Below, piece by piece: positions 54,056 to 63,910 of a DNA stretch of 64,000 bases. The notes below the pieces were generated by a model. That model searched no databases. It was not told the DNA's origin and saw only the letters and a program-made list of their open reading frames with translations. Position 1 is the stretch's first letter. The number at the start of each line of letters is the position of its first letter. This DNA is from Diphasiastrum complanatum (Eukaryota > Streptophyta > Lycopodiopsida > Lycopodiales > Lycopodiaceae). The position numbers and the translations under genes were made by a program. The stretch covers positions 56,687,078-56,751,077 of the forward strand of contig CM055103.1 of assembly GCA_029204225.1 (NCBI GenBank). The letters are read 5' to 3'.

Positions 54056-54515
54056 AGTTAGAAAACATAGTTAATCTGATATACATTTTATGTAAGCTCT
54101 AAATGTGATGATGTAATTACTGTACAATTTATTTGGTTTACTGTATATGGTTGTGATCGGGACGTGATATTGATCGGGCACTGATCCCGTAGTGGGCTAC
54201 TTGGGTTAGCCGAGTAGCCACACATAGGAAGAATTAGCCTGTACAGAGTTATTTACAGTACTTGCTATACTTTGGGGCATGTCCCAAATTTGTCGGTCGA
54301 ATTTGGCCATATTGGGCCCGACCTTAGTTTGACAGGTGGTAGGCCAATTTTAGGACACCTGCCTTTTCATGCAATTTGTGAATACTCTATATGTACAATG
54401 TTTCTTTGTAATCTATTAACTTTTGTTGTGCCATCTTTGAGAGCTTGTGAGGAGTGGCTATGGTGATTCTGTGATGTGATCTGCATACTGCACTAGATTC
54501 TACGAAATTTCAACT
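54056..54515 (+). repeat. 3' LTR of the non-coding element
   Basis: Starts AGTTAGAAA and ends TTTCAACT, a short imperfect terminal inverted repeat, and is followed by the AATAT duplicate and the resumed RT frame of Copia B. Confidence 0.9.
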
Positions 54516-54520
54516 AATAT

Positions 54521-55000
54521 GACCCTTCTCTGTATTATAAGTTTGTAGATAACTTTGTAATTATTCTTCTCATCTATGTAGATGATATCATTCTTTGTGG
54601 AAATAAGGAGAAGCTAGTTGAAGAAACTAAGCATGCACTTGGTACTGAGTTTAAGATGCAGGACTTAGGAGTTCTTCACTATATTCTTGGCCTTGAAATA
54701 GATTTTTGAAAAGGTCATGCATTGCTAATTCAACACATGCAGGATCCAAAGTTATATCACTAGAAGTTGGCTAAAAGAATCTTGAGGTATACATCTTCTA
54801 TCTTAGATTATGGATTATTCTACAAGGGAGAAGATCTGACTTTGATTGCTTTTTCAGATTCAAATTTTGCAGGAGACAGGTTGGATAGAAAATCCACAAG
54901 TGCTTACACTATATTTCTTGGAGGGAACTTGGTTTCTTGGCTATCAAAGAAGCAGGCAACTATTTCCTCCAAGTGGCCTTTCTTCTTGCAGTAGCTGCAT
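54521..55000 (+). pseudogene. Copia B RT second half and RNaseH start
   Basis: Resumes YDPSLYYKFVDNFVIILLIY, then VDDIILCGNKEKLVEE with the catalytic YVDD at 54575-54586, FKMQDLGVLHYILGLEIDF and a stop. About 80 residues are missing before KLAKRILRYTSSILDYGLFY, FSDSNFAGDRLDRKSTSAY and LVSWLSKKQATISS. RNaseH ends shortly after, with unrelated sequence to 55200. Confidence 0.87.
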
Positions 55001-55209
55001 ACTACAGGTGGCTTTGAGCTGCATTCATCTTTTGTTGAAGATGTGTTTGGCTTCTGCATTCTTCCTTTCTATTTTCTTATGACAATGGATGCTTGGTCCT
55101 CGTTGTCTTGAGAGTCAGTATGATCTCTCATGATGACTTCATCCTTCACAGCTTTAATAGCATCACTGAATGTAATGTTAGGCATCCTCATGAGTATTGA
55201 CCTTAGGGT
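55001..55209. other. Junction between Copia B and Copia C
   Basis: Both strands were read. The minus strand is open (55290 to 55069) with ILMRMPNITFSDAIKAVKDE, which is not recognised. The plus strand has no motif until EWRKAMREEIDSMEQ near 55245. Confidence 0.35.
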
Positions 55210-55229
55210 GTAGTAGGGAGATGGTAGAG

Positions 55230-56180
55230 TCCTATAAAGAATGGAGGAAGGCAATGCGGGAGGAAATCGACTCAATGGAGCAATCACCAAGGAAGAAAAA
55301 TTGTGGACTGCAAATGGGTCTACAAACTAAAGTTGAAACTGGATGGGAGTGCTAAGCGATACAAGGCCAAATTGGTAGCCAAGGGATATTCTCAGAAATA
55401 TGGAGTAGACTACCAAGAGGCATTCTCCTCTATGGTAAAACCGTCTACTATTTCCCTCCTATTTGCTTTAGCTGTTTCACATTTCTTATTTGTCCATCAT
55501 ATTGATATCAAGACTACATTCCTTCATGGATTTCTCGATGAAGAAATCTACATGAGATAGCCAAAAGGCTTCCACAACCAAGAATTTCTTGATCTGTGCT
55601 GTAAACTAAAGAAGTGCATTTATGGATTAAAGCAAGCCGCAAGAGCTTGGCATAAGAGAATGTCTGAATTTTTAATCTCTATTGGTTTTAGAAGATTAGT
55701 TTCAGACAATAATGTCTTTATCAAGACTGAAGGTGATAGCTCCTTAATCTTAGCTGTATTTGTTGATGACACTCTAATGTTCGGTAATGACTTAGAGATG
55801 ATAAAAGAAACCAAGGATCTTATAGGACGAGAATTCGAAATAATAGACCTTGGTGAGGCTAAGAAATTCCTAGGAATAGAAATCGCTAGGAATAAAACAT
55901 TAGGAACTATAAAACTTTCTCAGGATAGTTATGCCTGTAAAATTCTAGCAGACTATGCAATGTTAGAATGCAAAGGAAAGAAAACTTCTATGGCACTTGG
56001 AGTAAAACTTTCTAAACAAGACTATCCAAGGACTGAGCAGGAAGAATTCGAAATGAGTAATATACCTTTTCGAAATCTGATCGAAGCTCTAATGCACCTG
56101 ACTGTATGCACTCAACCAGATTTGGCCTTTCTTGTTTATGCTTTAGCACAATTTTCTAACAATCCAGGAAAGTACCATTA
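55230..56180 (+). pseudogene. Copia C reverse transcriptase
   Basis: EWRKAMREEIDSMEQ, a frameshift, then DCKWVYKLKLKLDGSAKRYK, AKLVAKGYSQKYGVDYQEAF, HHIDIKTTFLHGFLDEEIYM, a stop at 55558, CIYGLKQAARAWHKRM, the catalytic FVDD at 55759-55770, FEIIDLGEAKKFLGIEIARN and LMHLTVCTQPDLAFLVYALA, with a stop at 56179. Only a few defects, and the catalytic residues are kept. Confidence 0.9.
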
Positions 56181-56619
56181 GGAGCTAGCTAAGAGAATCT
56201 TACGATATCTCAAGCAGACCATGGATTTCGGCATTGTCTATTCCAAACCAGATGAATCCACTCTGAAGGCATATAGCGACGCCACTTGGGCAAGCTCGAA
56301 GGATGACAACAAATCTTTCACTGGCAGATGTTTCATGATATGTGGAGGGCCAGTAAGTTGGGTTTGCAAAAAGCAGACCCTTGTCACACAATCCTCATGT
56401 GAAGCAAAATATATAGCTACTTCAAAGAATGCAAACGAGATCGTGTGGCTGAGACAACTGTTGAATGAGATAGGAGAGCAACAAGCAGAACCTATTGTCA
56501 TGTATATAGATAATACCAGTGCAATATCCATGACTCAAGACCCTGTGTTCCATTTTAGGACAAAGCACATTCCACTCGATTCTAGTGCTTCTCAGCACAT
56601 GACTTCATGTAAGTCCTGA
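56181..56619 (+). pseudogene. Copia C RNaseH fused in frame to a protease start
   Basis: RNaseH blocks: LAKRILRYLKQTMDFGIVY, AYSDATWASSKDDNKSFTGR, VSWVCKKQTLVTQSSCEAKY, VMYIDNTSAISMTQDPVFHF and RTKHIPL. Directly after this, in the same frame, comes DSSASQHMTS, a Copia protease active-site block (D-S-G-A-S-x-H-M with G replaced by S). Normal RNaseH would continue with some 60 residues to ADxxTK. The join lies at about 56575-56583, where CTCGATTCT suits both domains. A stop follows at 56617. Confidence 0.88.
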
Positions 56620-57284
56620 TTCGAAGACCTCAAACCAGCATATTTGAAGTATGTCTACTTCGGTGACTCAAGTACACTGTAGATAGAAGGAAAAGGATCC
56701 ATTTGCCTTTATCTTTAAAATGTAAATTGACCTTGCTCAAGGATGTACTATATGTACCCAAACTGACCAAAAAATTATTGTTAATTAGCAAGTTTACTGA
56801 TCAGGGCTATAGAGCCTTGTTCAATTCGAAGATACAGAAATCTTCTCTGGAAACAGAGAAGGTAATTTGTACATTTTGGATCACGAATATGCACTTTCCA
56901 CTAATGTGAGTACTTCAAATGCCCAATTATGGCATCGAAGATTAGGACACCTAAACATGAGATCAATTTTGTATATTTATCATATATAAACTTTAATGTT
57001 GCCTCCACTAACATTCGACATGTATGTGAGATGTGCCTACTAGGCAAACAACCTAGATCAAGATTCCCAAGGGGACAAGCCACTAGAGCTAGTCCATTCT
57101 AGATGATCTGTGTGGCCCTATGAGTACTCCCTCTCTGGGCTTAGAACTATATTTTATCACTTTTATCGATGATTATTTGATATTTACTAGCATTATGTTC
57201 ATTAAGAACAAGTCTGAGGCATTCAACTGTTTCAAAGATTTCAAACAATTCACTGAGACATAAAAAAAATGCAAATGCCAAGTT
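56620..57284 (+). pseudogene. Copia C protease end and integrase start
   Basis: Continues with YLKYVYFGDSS and LKDVLYVPKLTKKLLLISKF (protease end), NAQLWHRRLGHLNMRS and HVCEMCLLGKQPRSRF (pre-integrase zinc site), then a worn GPMSTPSL-like region. The integrase is broken by stops and ends at 57284 against an LTR. Confidence 0.8.
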
Positions 57285-57982
57285 TGGCCTAGATAGAACT
57301 CGAGCTACATGGTTATGTCATATTTACTTTGATGACTACAACTTGCATAGAGATTGTAGACATAGAATTAAACAAAATTATGCTAGTAGAAACTCGTGGC
57401 AATTCACATGCATTAATTGTAAGTGATCCATAGTGACATGCAAGGCATGCACAAAGTGTAATGGACACATGAATGATGATTTGTACATTTCTAGTTAGAA
57501 CTAGGACACTTGGAAAAAGTAGGTAGAGATTCATGCATGAGATGTGACAAATTCACATAGACTCTAGTTTTCACTTTAGATGTCATTAAATGATGGATGG
57601 ATGTGGTTCTATCTCGAGCTACCTCAAACTCCATAAATATGTGTAGCTCTCTTCATAATTTATGATGAAGAACCAAAACTTTGTAGCTATCTCTTGCCAT
57701 TTTGGATCCACACAAATTTTGCTTGTTATCTCTCTATCTTTCTCCCTCTAACTCATGTTGAGGCTAATCCTAATACACTAATTTCTTGTACTTTTGCTCA
57801 TTAATGATTCATTGCTATCATTCTCTATTGCTTAGCATGCTAGATTGTGGTTAAGCCATAACTTCTGTACTAGATCTTGCTAATCAATCTAGAATCAGGT
57901 TATTGTGCTAATCATAAAGCTTAATTAGATCTACCTAACTTGTGGATCTTCCCCACATGTGTGAATTCTGGAAATTTTGTCA
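57285..57982 (+). repeat. 5' LTR of Copia G
   Basis: 698 bp, from TGGCCTAGATAG to TTTTGTCA. It matches the inverted copy at 46588-47286 over its whole length with few differences. Confidence 0.92.
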
Positions 57983-57995
57983 TGGTATCAGAGCC
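57983..57995 (+). other. Primer-binding site of Copia G
   Basis: TGGTATCAGAGCC, the consensus initiator-Met-tRNA primer site, directly after the LTR's final CA. Confidence 0.92.
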
Positions 57996-58751
57996 AAATT
58001 GAGCTTTGCATGCTAACATCTCTGATTGTACAAGAAATTGAGAGCTAAATCAAGCAAAAAAGCAGTTTTGCACTTTTTCTCACCTTTCTCTGAAGTGTAT
58101 TTGGATGAAATTGGATTGGATTTGAATTTTCAGACTTGAAAAGTGGTAGTACGAAATTCAAGAATTCCGCACTTGTGAATATCAGAAATTTTCAGTCCCT
58201 TCTATCTCCTTGCTTGTAGATCCAAAGATGGTGGTGTTATAGCTTGATGGAAAGCTTATGATTGTACTTTTTATATAAATTGAAACCAAATCAATCTGAT
58301 GTGTCTATCAAGAGCTATAAGCTCTTAAAGAGGATAGGAATAGGTCCAAAATCCGAGTGACAGCATTTTGATTTGATTCAACCTTGCTTTGTTCTGAATC
58401 CATTGTTTTGAGCATCCTACACAAGAAACTGAAGATAAGACTAAGTTTGAAGTAATTGAACATCCTTTGAGCCTTCTGAGTGTCAATAGTATTTTCCTTT
58501 GAAGCATTTCACATGTGCCAAAAGTAAAATTCAAACTAGCCAAAGTATCTCAATCCACTTTGTGTGTCTGATCAAGAAAATCTTATCTTGTGGAATATTT
58601 GAGATCCATCTCAAATTTTGTTGCAAGTGTTTCACATAGAAAGGTAGAATATCCTTGAAAATACCTATAGTGAAAGAGAGCAGCAACTTTAAGTCTGATT
58701 GGAACAAGCTCAAACATATTGCAGTCCAATAACTAAGAAGTCTTCATCTAA

Positions 58752-59150
58752 ATGGCACCTTTGGGAGGATATCTTCTAGAAGCAAATGAAAGACTAAACA
58801 CTTCTAATTACTCAATTTGGAAGTTCAAAATGGAGTCCATTTTGATACTCTAGGATGTTATGGATATTGTGCTTGGTGTTGAGGAAGAGCCTCAAGCACA
58901 GGCTGAAATTCCTAAGTATAGGAAGAGAGCTAGAATGGCTCTACATTTCATAAAGATGAATGTATCTAATGAAATTTTGAGAGAGATAGGATCTTGCACT
59001 ACAGCCAAAGATGCTTGGGATGCACTTAAGTCCATCTATGAAGCAAAGAATACTTCTAGAATACTCACTCTTAGGAATCAAATTTTCCAAAGTTTCCAAA
59101 GAAGTGAGGAGAGTGCATCAAACTATGTTCTTAATGATTCCATCTGATCT
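58752..59150 (+). pseudogene. Copia G gag, N-terminal part
   Basis: Starts MAPLGGYLLEANERLNTSNY with SIWKFKMESILIL, a TAG, then DIVLGVEEEPQAQAEI, ARMALHFIKMNVSNEILREI, CTTAKDAWDALKSIYEAKNT and LTLRNQIFQSFQRSEESASN. This is the UBN2 gag pattern. It is truncated near 59147; the next 500 bases keep only scraps. Closest relative in the window is the minus-strand gag at 42751-43063. Confidence 0.87.
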
Positions 59151-59754
59151 TCCACATTGCATAATTGGAAGATGTTAATCTCTCACTGTGCTCCAAGAAA
59201 TGTGAACCAGATGAAGACATCTTCTCTATAAGAAATTCTAGTAATGATAAAAAATGGAGTTGAAAGATTGTTGCTTACTATCTCAATCTAGGATCTAACA
59301 CTGATGTTGATCCAACCTATGAAATCTAGGAACAGATGTGAGAACAAATTCTCAATACAAAAAATCAATCTATCTTGAATTTGGATCTTGCTTCAGTCAC
59401 AAAAAAGAAGCACATGCAAGTAAGAAGTCTATCTCTCCCACGAGTTTCAAAGTACTGATAAACTCTCTAGGAACTTACTTTCAACTCAAACACAGTAGTT
59501 TGTGTGAAATGAGTGAGGGTGCTTTGTCATATGATGATTCATCATGCAAAATTGACACTTGGACAAACCCTTCTATTTTGAGCACTTTTGGTCCAATTTT
59601 CTACTATATGGAGATCAACTTGGAAATTTTCTAGAAGTCAAAACTTGCCTACTTCAGCTTATTCCACACATGTGAGATGTCCTCTACACATGGGATATGA
59701 CACCTCACCAAAGTATTTGGCTCATGCAATCAGTAGATTGATGCCATGTGTCAT

Positions 59755-59890
59755 ATATCTAGAAAACTAGTTTTTTGGCCATTTTAGCCACTAGAACTTG
59801 AATTAAATCATATGTACAACCTATATGATTATGGTACATGACAAGTACACTAGTTTCACACGTGGGAACAGGCTCCACACATGTTTGTTT
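59755..59890 (+). repeat. LTR-like block, inverted copy of 45250-45480
   Basis: Shares AAACTAG(A)TTTTTTGGCCATTTTAGCCACTAGA-type sequence and GTGGGAACAGGCTCCACACA with the reverse complement of 45250-45480. A related word occurs at 44330. Probably the LTR start region of the E/G families. Confidence 0.6.
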
Positions 59891-60068
59891 ATCTATATAC
59901 AAGCTTTTTGGCCTCTACCAAGCTTATTTTTGCATTTTTCACACATAGGCCTTCTCCTCTGAGTAGCATCTTCATCTTATGTTTCTAGACAACGTAGTTG
60001 CTGCCATCGAATATACTCACAACTTTTTGTTGCAGGTTTGTTGTCATTTAAGAGTCTGCAGTGCTTTG

Positions 60069-60830
60069 ATACCACTGAAGCGAAACTGATCGTTTCGGCC
60101 TGAACTGCAGCTAACAATTTTTACGATTCGAAAGCATGTATTGTTCTGTAATTGTCGCATTTTTTGGAAAAGCAAAAAATGCAAAAAATGTGAAGTATGC
60201 GAAACTTAGTGTATTTTACGCATCTAAGTACATTTTTGTAATTGTCGCATTTTCGTGAAAGTGAAAAATGCGAAATACATGAAGCTACATGTAGTTTTGT
60301 GCACTTAGGCACGTTTTAACTGTATTGGAAAATATGCGAAAATACCGAAGAGAGAGAATGTGAAAATGCCAAAAAATGCAAAAAACCCGACAAAATTTTA
60401 TGCGCTAAGTTTTTGCACATTACGAATCTACAGCTAACTTTTGATTGCCAAGTCAATATGATCCATTCATCAGAACAACAATATACACATAAACAATACT
60501 ATCATTCATGCATACACAACAGAAAAACTGATAGAAAGATCTATTGCTTTATAAATCTCCTTTGTAAGAGTTACAGTCTACCGCTTATCAGCGTGCTAGT
60601 TTTTGTTTTCTATTCTATAGCTGTATCAGCTTCTCTTCAATATCACTCTCTTCTACTCTCTCTGATTCTCTGCGCTACGTTTGCACAAACTTATATTCTA
60701 TCTTTGCATCTTCTTCTAAGCTTTTCTTGTAAAACTAATAGTCGTGTTTTAGCACCTGATTAGTTGTGGTTGTCTGATTCTATTGTACTTGCGGATTGAC
60801 TTGCGGCCGCCTTTGCGAGACCCACGTGGA
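60069..60830. repeat. LTR-like island with repeated GTCGCATTTT words
   Basis: CTTTGATACCA at about 60067-60077 is the reverse complement of TGGTATCAAAG, the primer-site form of Copia A. ATTGTCGCATTTT occurs twice (near 60150 and 60242) amid AAAAATGCAAAAAATG sequence. ACCGCTTATCAGC at about 60580 and a TATAAATC near 60551 also recall the Copia A LTR, in the plus direction. The conflicting orientations mean it may be a rearranged LTR. Confidence 0.4.
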
Positions 60831-60837
60831 GGTATCT

Positions 60838-61192
60838 AGGGATGAAGGAAAGTGAAGTTCATTTTCCAACAAAAAAGAGACGAGTCGATACATCTGTCGT
60901 TTCGTATAGACTAGTAAGAATGTCCCATGCCTCTTTGGAGCTGGAACAATTAGCTACGTGAGCTATTTGTGAATCTTTGAGATTCAAATATACAATGGCA
61001 AGAGCTTTGCCATCCTTATCTTCCCAGGCGGTCAATATGTTTGGTTCAGCATCCGGCTTGGCTATTGGACCGTTGACGTATCCCCAGAGTTTTTTTTTTT
61101 GTGAGTATCATCTTCATCTTGAACTTCCACATGTGGAAGTCATCACCATTGAACTTGTTGATCAAGCATATTTCTAAAGATGTTCCTTCCAT
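60838..61192 (-). pseudogene. Copia H gag, N-terminal part
   Basis: Starts MEGTSLEICLINKFNGDDFH with MWKFKMKMILTKK, then in another frame AWEDKDGKALAIVYLNLKDS, QIAHVANCSSSKEAWDILTS and LYETTDVSTRLFFVGK. The HV-x-x-C-x-(S/T)-x-KEAWD-x-L block is the UBN2 gag signature. One frameshift near 61040 and a break at the end. Confidence 0.85.
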
Positions 61193-61250
61193 GATGAATG
61201 ATCTAAGTATAGTAAAGCAGTTTTGAATACTAATAGTAGTTTGGAACGAT

Positions 61251-61263
61251 GGCTCTGATACCA
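61251..61263 (-). other. Primer-binding site of Copia H
   Basis: GGCTCTGATACCA on the plus strand is the exact reverse complement of TGGTATCAGAGCC. Six bases separate it from the proposed LTR end. Confidence 0.85.
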
Positions 61264-61269
61264 CTCTAT

Positions 61270-62114
61270 TGGAGGACTCTCGAAGAAATTAGGTGCGGAA
61301 TAGGAAACAAAGCTCCAACATAGAGAACATTATAGGTTCTTTACCAAACTACAACATCAACATTGATTTAGATCGAATGGAGGAATGTCTTGGTAGGTGT
61401 CAGAGACAACCATGAAGGGAGCGAATAACAATTAGGCATCTGAGACAACCATGATTCCTTCGAGATTAGACATTCTGAACTGAGTGAGTGTCAATTGAGA
61501 AAGAAAATTATCAGAAAGCATTCATAGTGCAATACACATAAGAAAATAGAGAATCTGAATTAAGCTGTTGTGAATACAACGATCAGATCACGGTCATGTG
61601 TCTGGGAATGGTTCACAATAGTTGTGCATTGTGTGCAGTGATCTTATGTAGCTAGCTACAGATTAAATAAATATCTCTATTCCTTGAATGGCTTTCACTC
61701 TCTCGAATATCTCTGATTCTAAGGAATCAGATAATTAAGACACAATGGAGTTCGCGTAGGAACTATGATTCACTCTTGTCTCATCATATCATGCTCTTTA
61801 TGATTCTTCCTTACATATGCTCGTGAATTGCCGTTATGTATATACACATGAAACAATTACAATGACTGTGTGGGCAACGAGCGTGAAACAACGCAGTTAC
61901 TAAAAAGTACTAAAGTGAATTGTGACGTGGTCTACGTCGAACGGGCCAGTGTGGATGACATGGACCTTGAACTCAAAGATTTTGAATTCGAAGTAGGGTC
62001 GAAGAAGATGTAGAACTCGAAGACCTCAAACTCTAATAGTTCATCGTCGATTCTACTTCTGCTTTAGTTGATTGATTGCACAGACATTCAAACTTTAGAG
62101 AGTAAGGTTGTAGT

Positions 62115-62147
<33 letters not shown>

Positions 62148-62265
62148 TATTTACATAGTGTATCGATGCTCAGAAATTGCGACGAACTCAAATGATTCGT
62201 GTTTTGATGACTCGAATTCTAATGATTCAAATACTGGTGAGTTGGAATGATGCTTAATTCCAACA
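61270..62265 (-). repeat. LTR of Copia H
   Basis: About 996 bp. On the minus strand it begins TGTTGGAATTAAGC (62265) and ends ...GTCCTCCA (61270), giving TG...CA ends. A GA tract lies inside at about 62118-62148. Only one LTR of this element is in view, so the boundaries rest on termini and primer-site position. Confidence 0.7.
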
Positions 62266-62429
62266 GTTCGATGCCATTTGTGAATAAGATGAAGGGTCTG
62301 ATGATGAGAACCAGAAAGAGAAAAGAGCCCACCATGTTTTCCCTGATAATCATCCAAGTGAGCCCTGAGATTCAGACCAAGTCTGGAAATCTCAATTTGA
62401 GTTGATGAATTAACAACATCAACAATAGA

Positions 62430-62983
62430 TGCAGAAACTCAACAAAGAGTTTCAAAAAGCCTTAAAATCTATCCAAAGTCAGTTGTCAGGGCAATTGCCA
62501 TCTGGTAATGCTATTCATACACGAGAAGGTACCTGGTGCCCACATGTTGTGGCGCATCCATTACACTGACCTTATGAAATGCAACATTGTATACTTTGTA
62601 ATACAACCACTCATATCGCATTAAACTATAGGTACAACCCACGCAACATATGCACTATTCTTAACCACCGCAATATGCACCACGAGGACAACCACAAGCA
62701 CCATATAACCCTCGTGATTCCAGTTCAAGTTCAGGAATTGCCTAGACCACAACCACCTGCAAAACCACAACGCTTGGCCCCTTCTGCTAATACATTCATG
62801 TTTCCACAATCTTACCATGACCCTATAGAAGCCCAAAGGCAATACCAGAGATTTCGAGATGAGTTTGATAGAGCTGAAGATAGGATTTCTACTCCCTATC
62901 TGCCCAATTACCTATGCAGGGGCAACTACCACGAGGTTCTTTCACTACAAATCTTACCCATCCGTACAAGCCATTCAAGATAG
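62430..62983 (+). pseudogene. Gypsy-like gag C-terminus
   Basis: QKLNKEFQKALKSIQSQLSG lies near 62430. It is followed by a zinc-knuckle relic HCILCNTTTHIALNYRYNPR at 62583 on, in which the last ligand Cys is Tyr. Pro/Gln-rich spacer PRPQPPAKPQRLAP and FDRAEDRISTPYLPNYLCRG then lead to the protease. Frame breaks near 62560 and 62920. Confidence 0.65.
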
Positions 62984-62984
62984 C

Positions 62985-63358
62985 GGGTCTGGCGTGAATA
63001 CTATTGCCCTATCCTTAGCTAAAGCATGGGGAATATCCACATTGGAAAAGCCTAAGTACAAGTTATGCATGGCTGACCAACGAGTGACGACACCTGCAGG
63101 TCACATAGTAATTTAACGATTAAAATTGTCGGTTTGAATTTCACCATAGAGTGTATAGTACTAGATTTTTCTGATGAACCACACACTTATCAATTCCTTC
63201 TTGGAACGCCTTGGTTAGAAATGGACGGAGTGATTCATGATTGGAAGAAAGAAAATCATTTTTGGCAACAGAGACAAGAGAATCTGTTCATAGCCACAAG
63301 AAAGATAAAACATGCACGAATTGAAGACGATTGGTCTTCAACTACCTATCAGTATTGA
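62985..63358 (+). pseudogene. Gypsy-like aspartic protease
   Basis: AIQDSGSGVNTIALSLAKAW holds the catalytic D-S-G, then KPKYKLCMADQRVTTPAGHI. A stop at about 63114 precedes the next part, GLNFTIECIVLDFSDEP and YQFLLGTPWLEMDGVIHDWK, the conserved second half of the fold. The Asp is intact, but the frame is broken between the halves. Confidence 0.8.
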
Positions 63359-63910
63359 TTCAACTATAAAGGGTCTTTACGTGTAGAGTACTGATATTAT
63401 CAATTAAGGTCATGCTTTAGCAGCCATCAATTGTGTCAATGCCACTCTTTGTGAACACGAGGTTCAAGAAGAGGCACCAATCGAAATCACTATAAACTCC
63501 ATGGATATCAACACTCCCATCATGCCCTTGTACATGATAGATGCACTCCCAATTGAGTGGATACCTGAAAATGCTTTTCTACCGAAGTATCCACTAGTGA
63601 GGATGGTGTTCTTACTATGGGAGAACATGAGTTATTTGACAACCAGCTTATTCACTTGCTAGATCCAGAGCGATTAGGAAAGTGTCTTATACCGAGAGTG
63701 ATTAGACTTCTATCACCATTAGCTTGTGTGCAACATCCACAACCAATAAACACTCGTGTATATCGACCAAAGATAAAAGTCTATCAATGGGACGTACACA
63801 ATGATGAAATCTTGAATACCATTGACGAAGACTTAGGTCGTGAAAAACCACAAAAAAAATCCTACAAATCCACAAACATCTTGCATGCTACAAAACAAAT
63901 CAAAGTTTGA
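63359..63910 (+). pseudogene. Gypsy-like polyprotein, region between protease and RT
   Basis: Reads ALAAINCVNATLCEHEVQEE, INSMDINTPIMPLYMIDALP and, in another frame from 63617, MGEHELFDNQLIHLLDPERL, LSPLACVQHPQPINTRVYRP and a charged tail. No RT motif is reached by 64000. I know no domain name for this region; it is assigned by continuity with the protease. Confidence 0.5.

Larger units (their letters stand above)
49517..54515 (+). mobile_element. Non-coding LTR retrotransposon (LARD-like) nested in Copia B RT
   Basis: Direct LTRs of 500 and 460 bp flank about 4.0 kb that shows no gag, protease, integrase or RT motif in any frame. The primer site TGGTATCAGAGC follows the first LTR and a purine tract precedes the second. 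The 5-bp host word AATAT stands on both sides (49512-49516, 54516-54520); removing the element and one copy restores the RT reading SEYDPSLYYKF. LTRs differ at roughly 5% of aligned bases plus two indels. The termini are AG...CT with this boundary rather than TG...CA. It would need enzymes from an autonomous element. Confidence 0.9.
47287..55000 (+). mobile_element. Copia retrotransposon B, interrupted by a nested LTR element
   Basis: The gag end, protease, integrase and the first half of RT lie at 47287-49516; RT resumes exactly after the insertion at 54521 and runs on to RNaseH (about 55000). No LTR of its own is visible, since 47286 is the edge of an unrelated inverted LTR. Few defects: a stop at 48691, a frameshift near 49123 and another before the insertion, and a deletion near 54708. 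Confidence 0.9.
55210..57284 (+). mobile_element. Copia retrotransposon C, rearranged: RT-RNaseH then protease-integrase
   Basis: Domain order on the plus strand is RT, RNaseH, protease, pre-integrase, start of integrase. This is Copia order only if two copies are joined RNaseH-to-protease. The integrase is cut at 57284 by the LTR of the next element. No LTR lies between RNaseH and protease. Confidence 0.85.
57285..59640 (+). mobile_element. Copia retrotransposon G: 5' LTR, primer site, gag; remainder lost
   Basis: A complete LTR with TG...CA ends is followed by a consensus primer site, a 756-bp leader and gag, which decays after about 59150. No protease or pol motif follows. From about 59755 the sequence is LTR-like again. 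Inserted into the integrase of Copia C. Confidence 0.85.
60838..62265 (-). mobile_element. Copia retrotransposon H: LTR, primer site and gag start
   Basis: On the minus strand: LTR 62265 to 61270, primer site 61263 to 61251, gag from 61192, broken at about 60838. No pol follows; the LTR-like island begins there. Confidence 0.8.

Noticed and set aside
61046-61264. Gag start at the first Met of the open frame (61264)
   Set aside because: That Met lies in the primer-binding site and leader; the gag-like sequence starts at MEGTSLE (61192).
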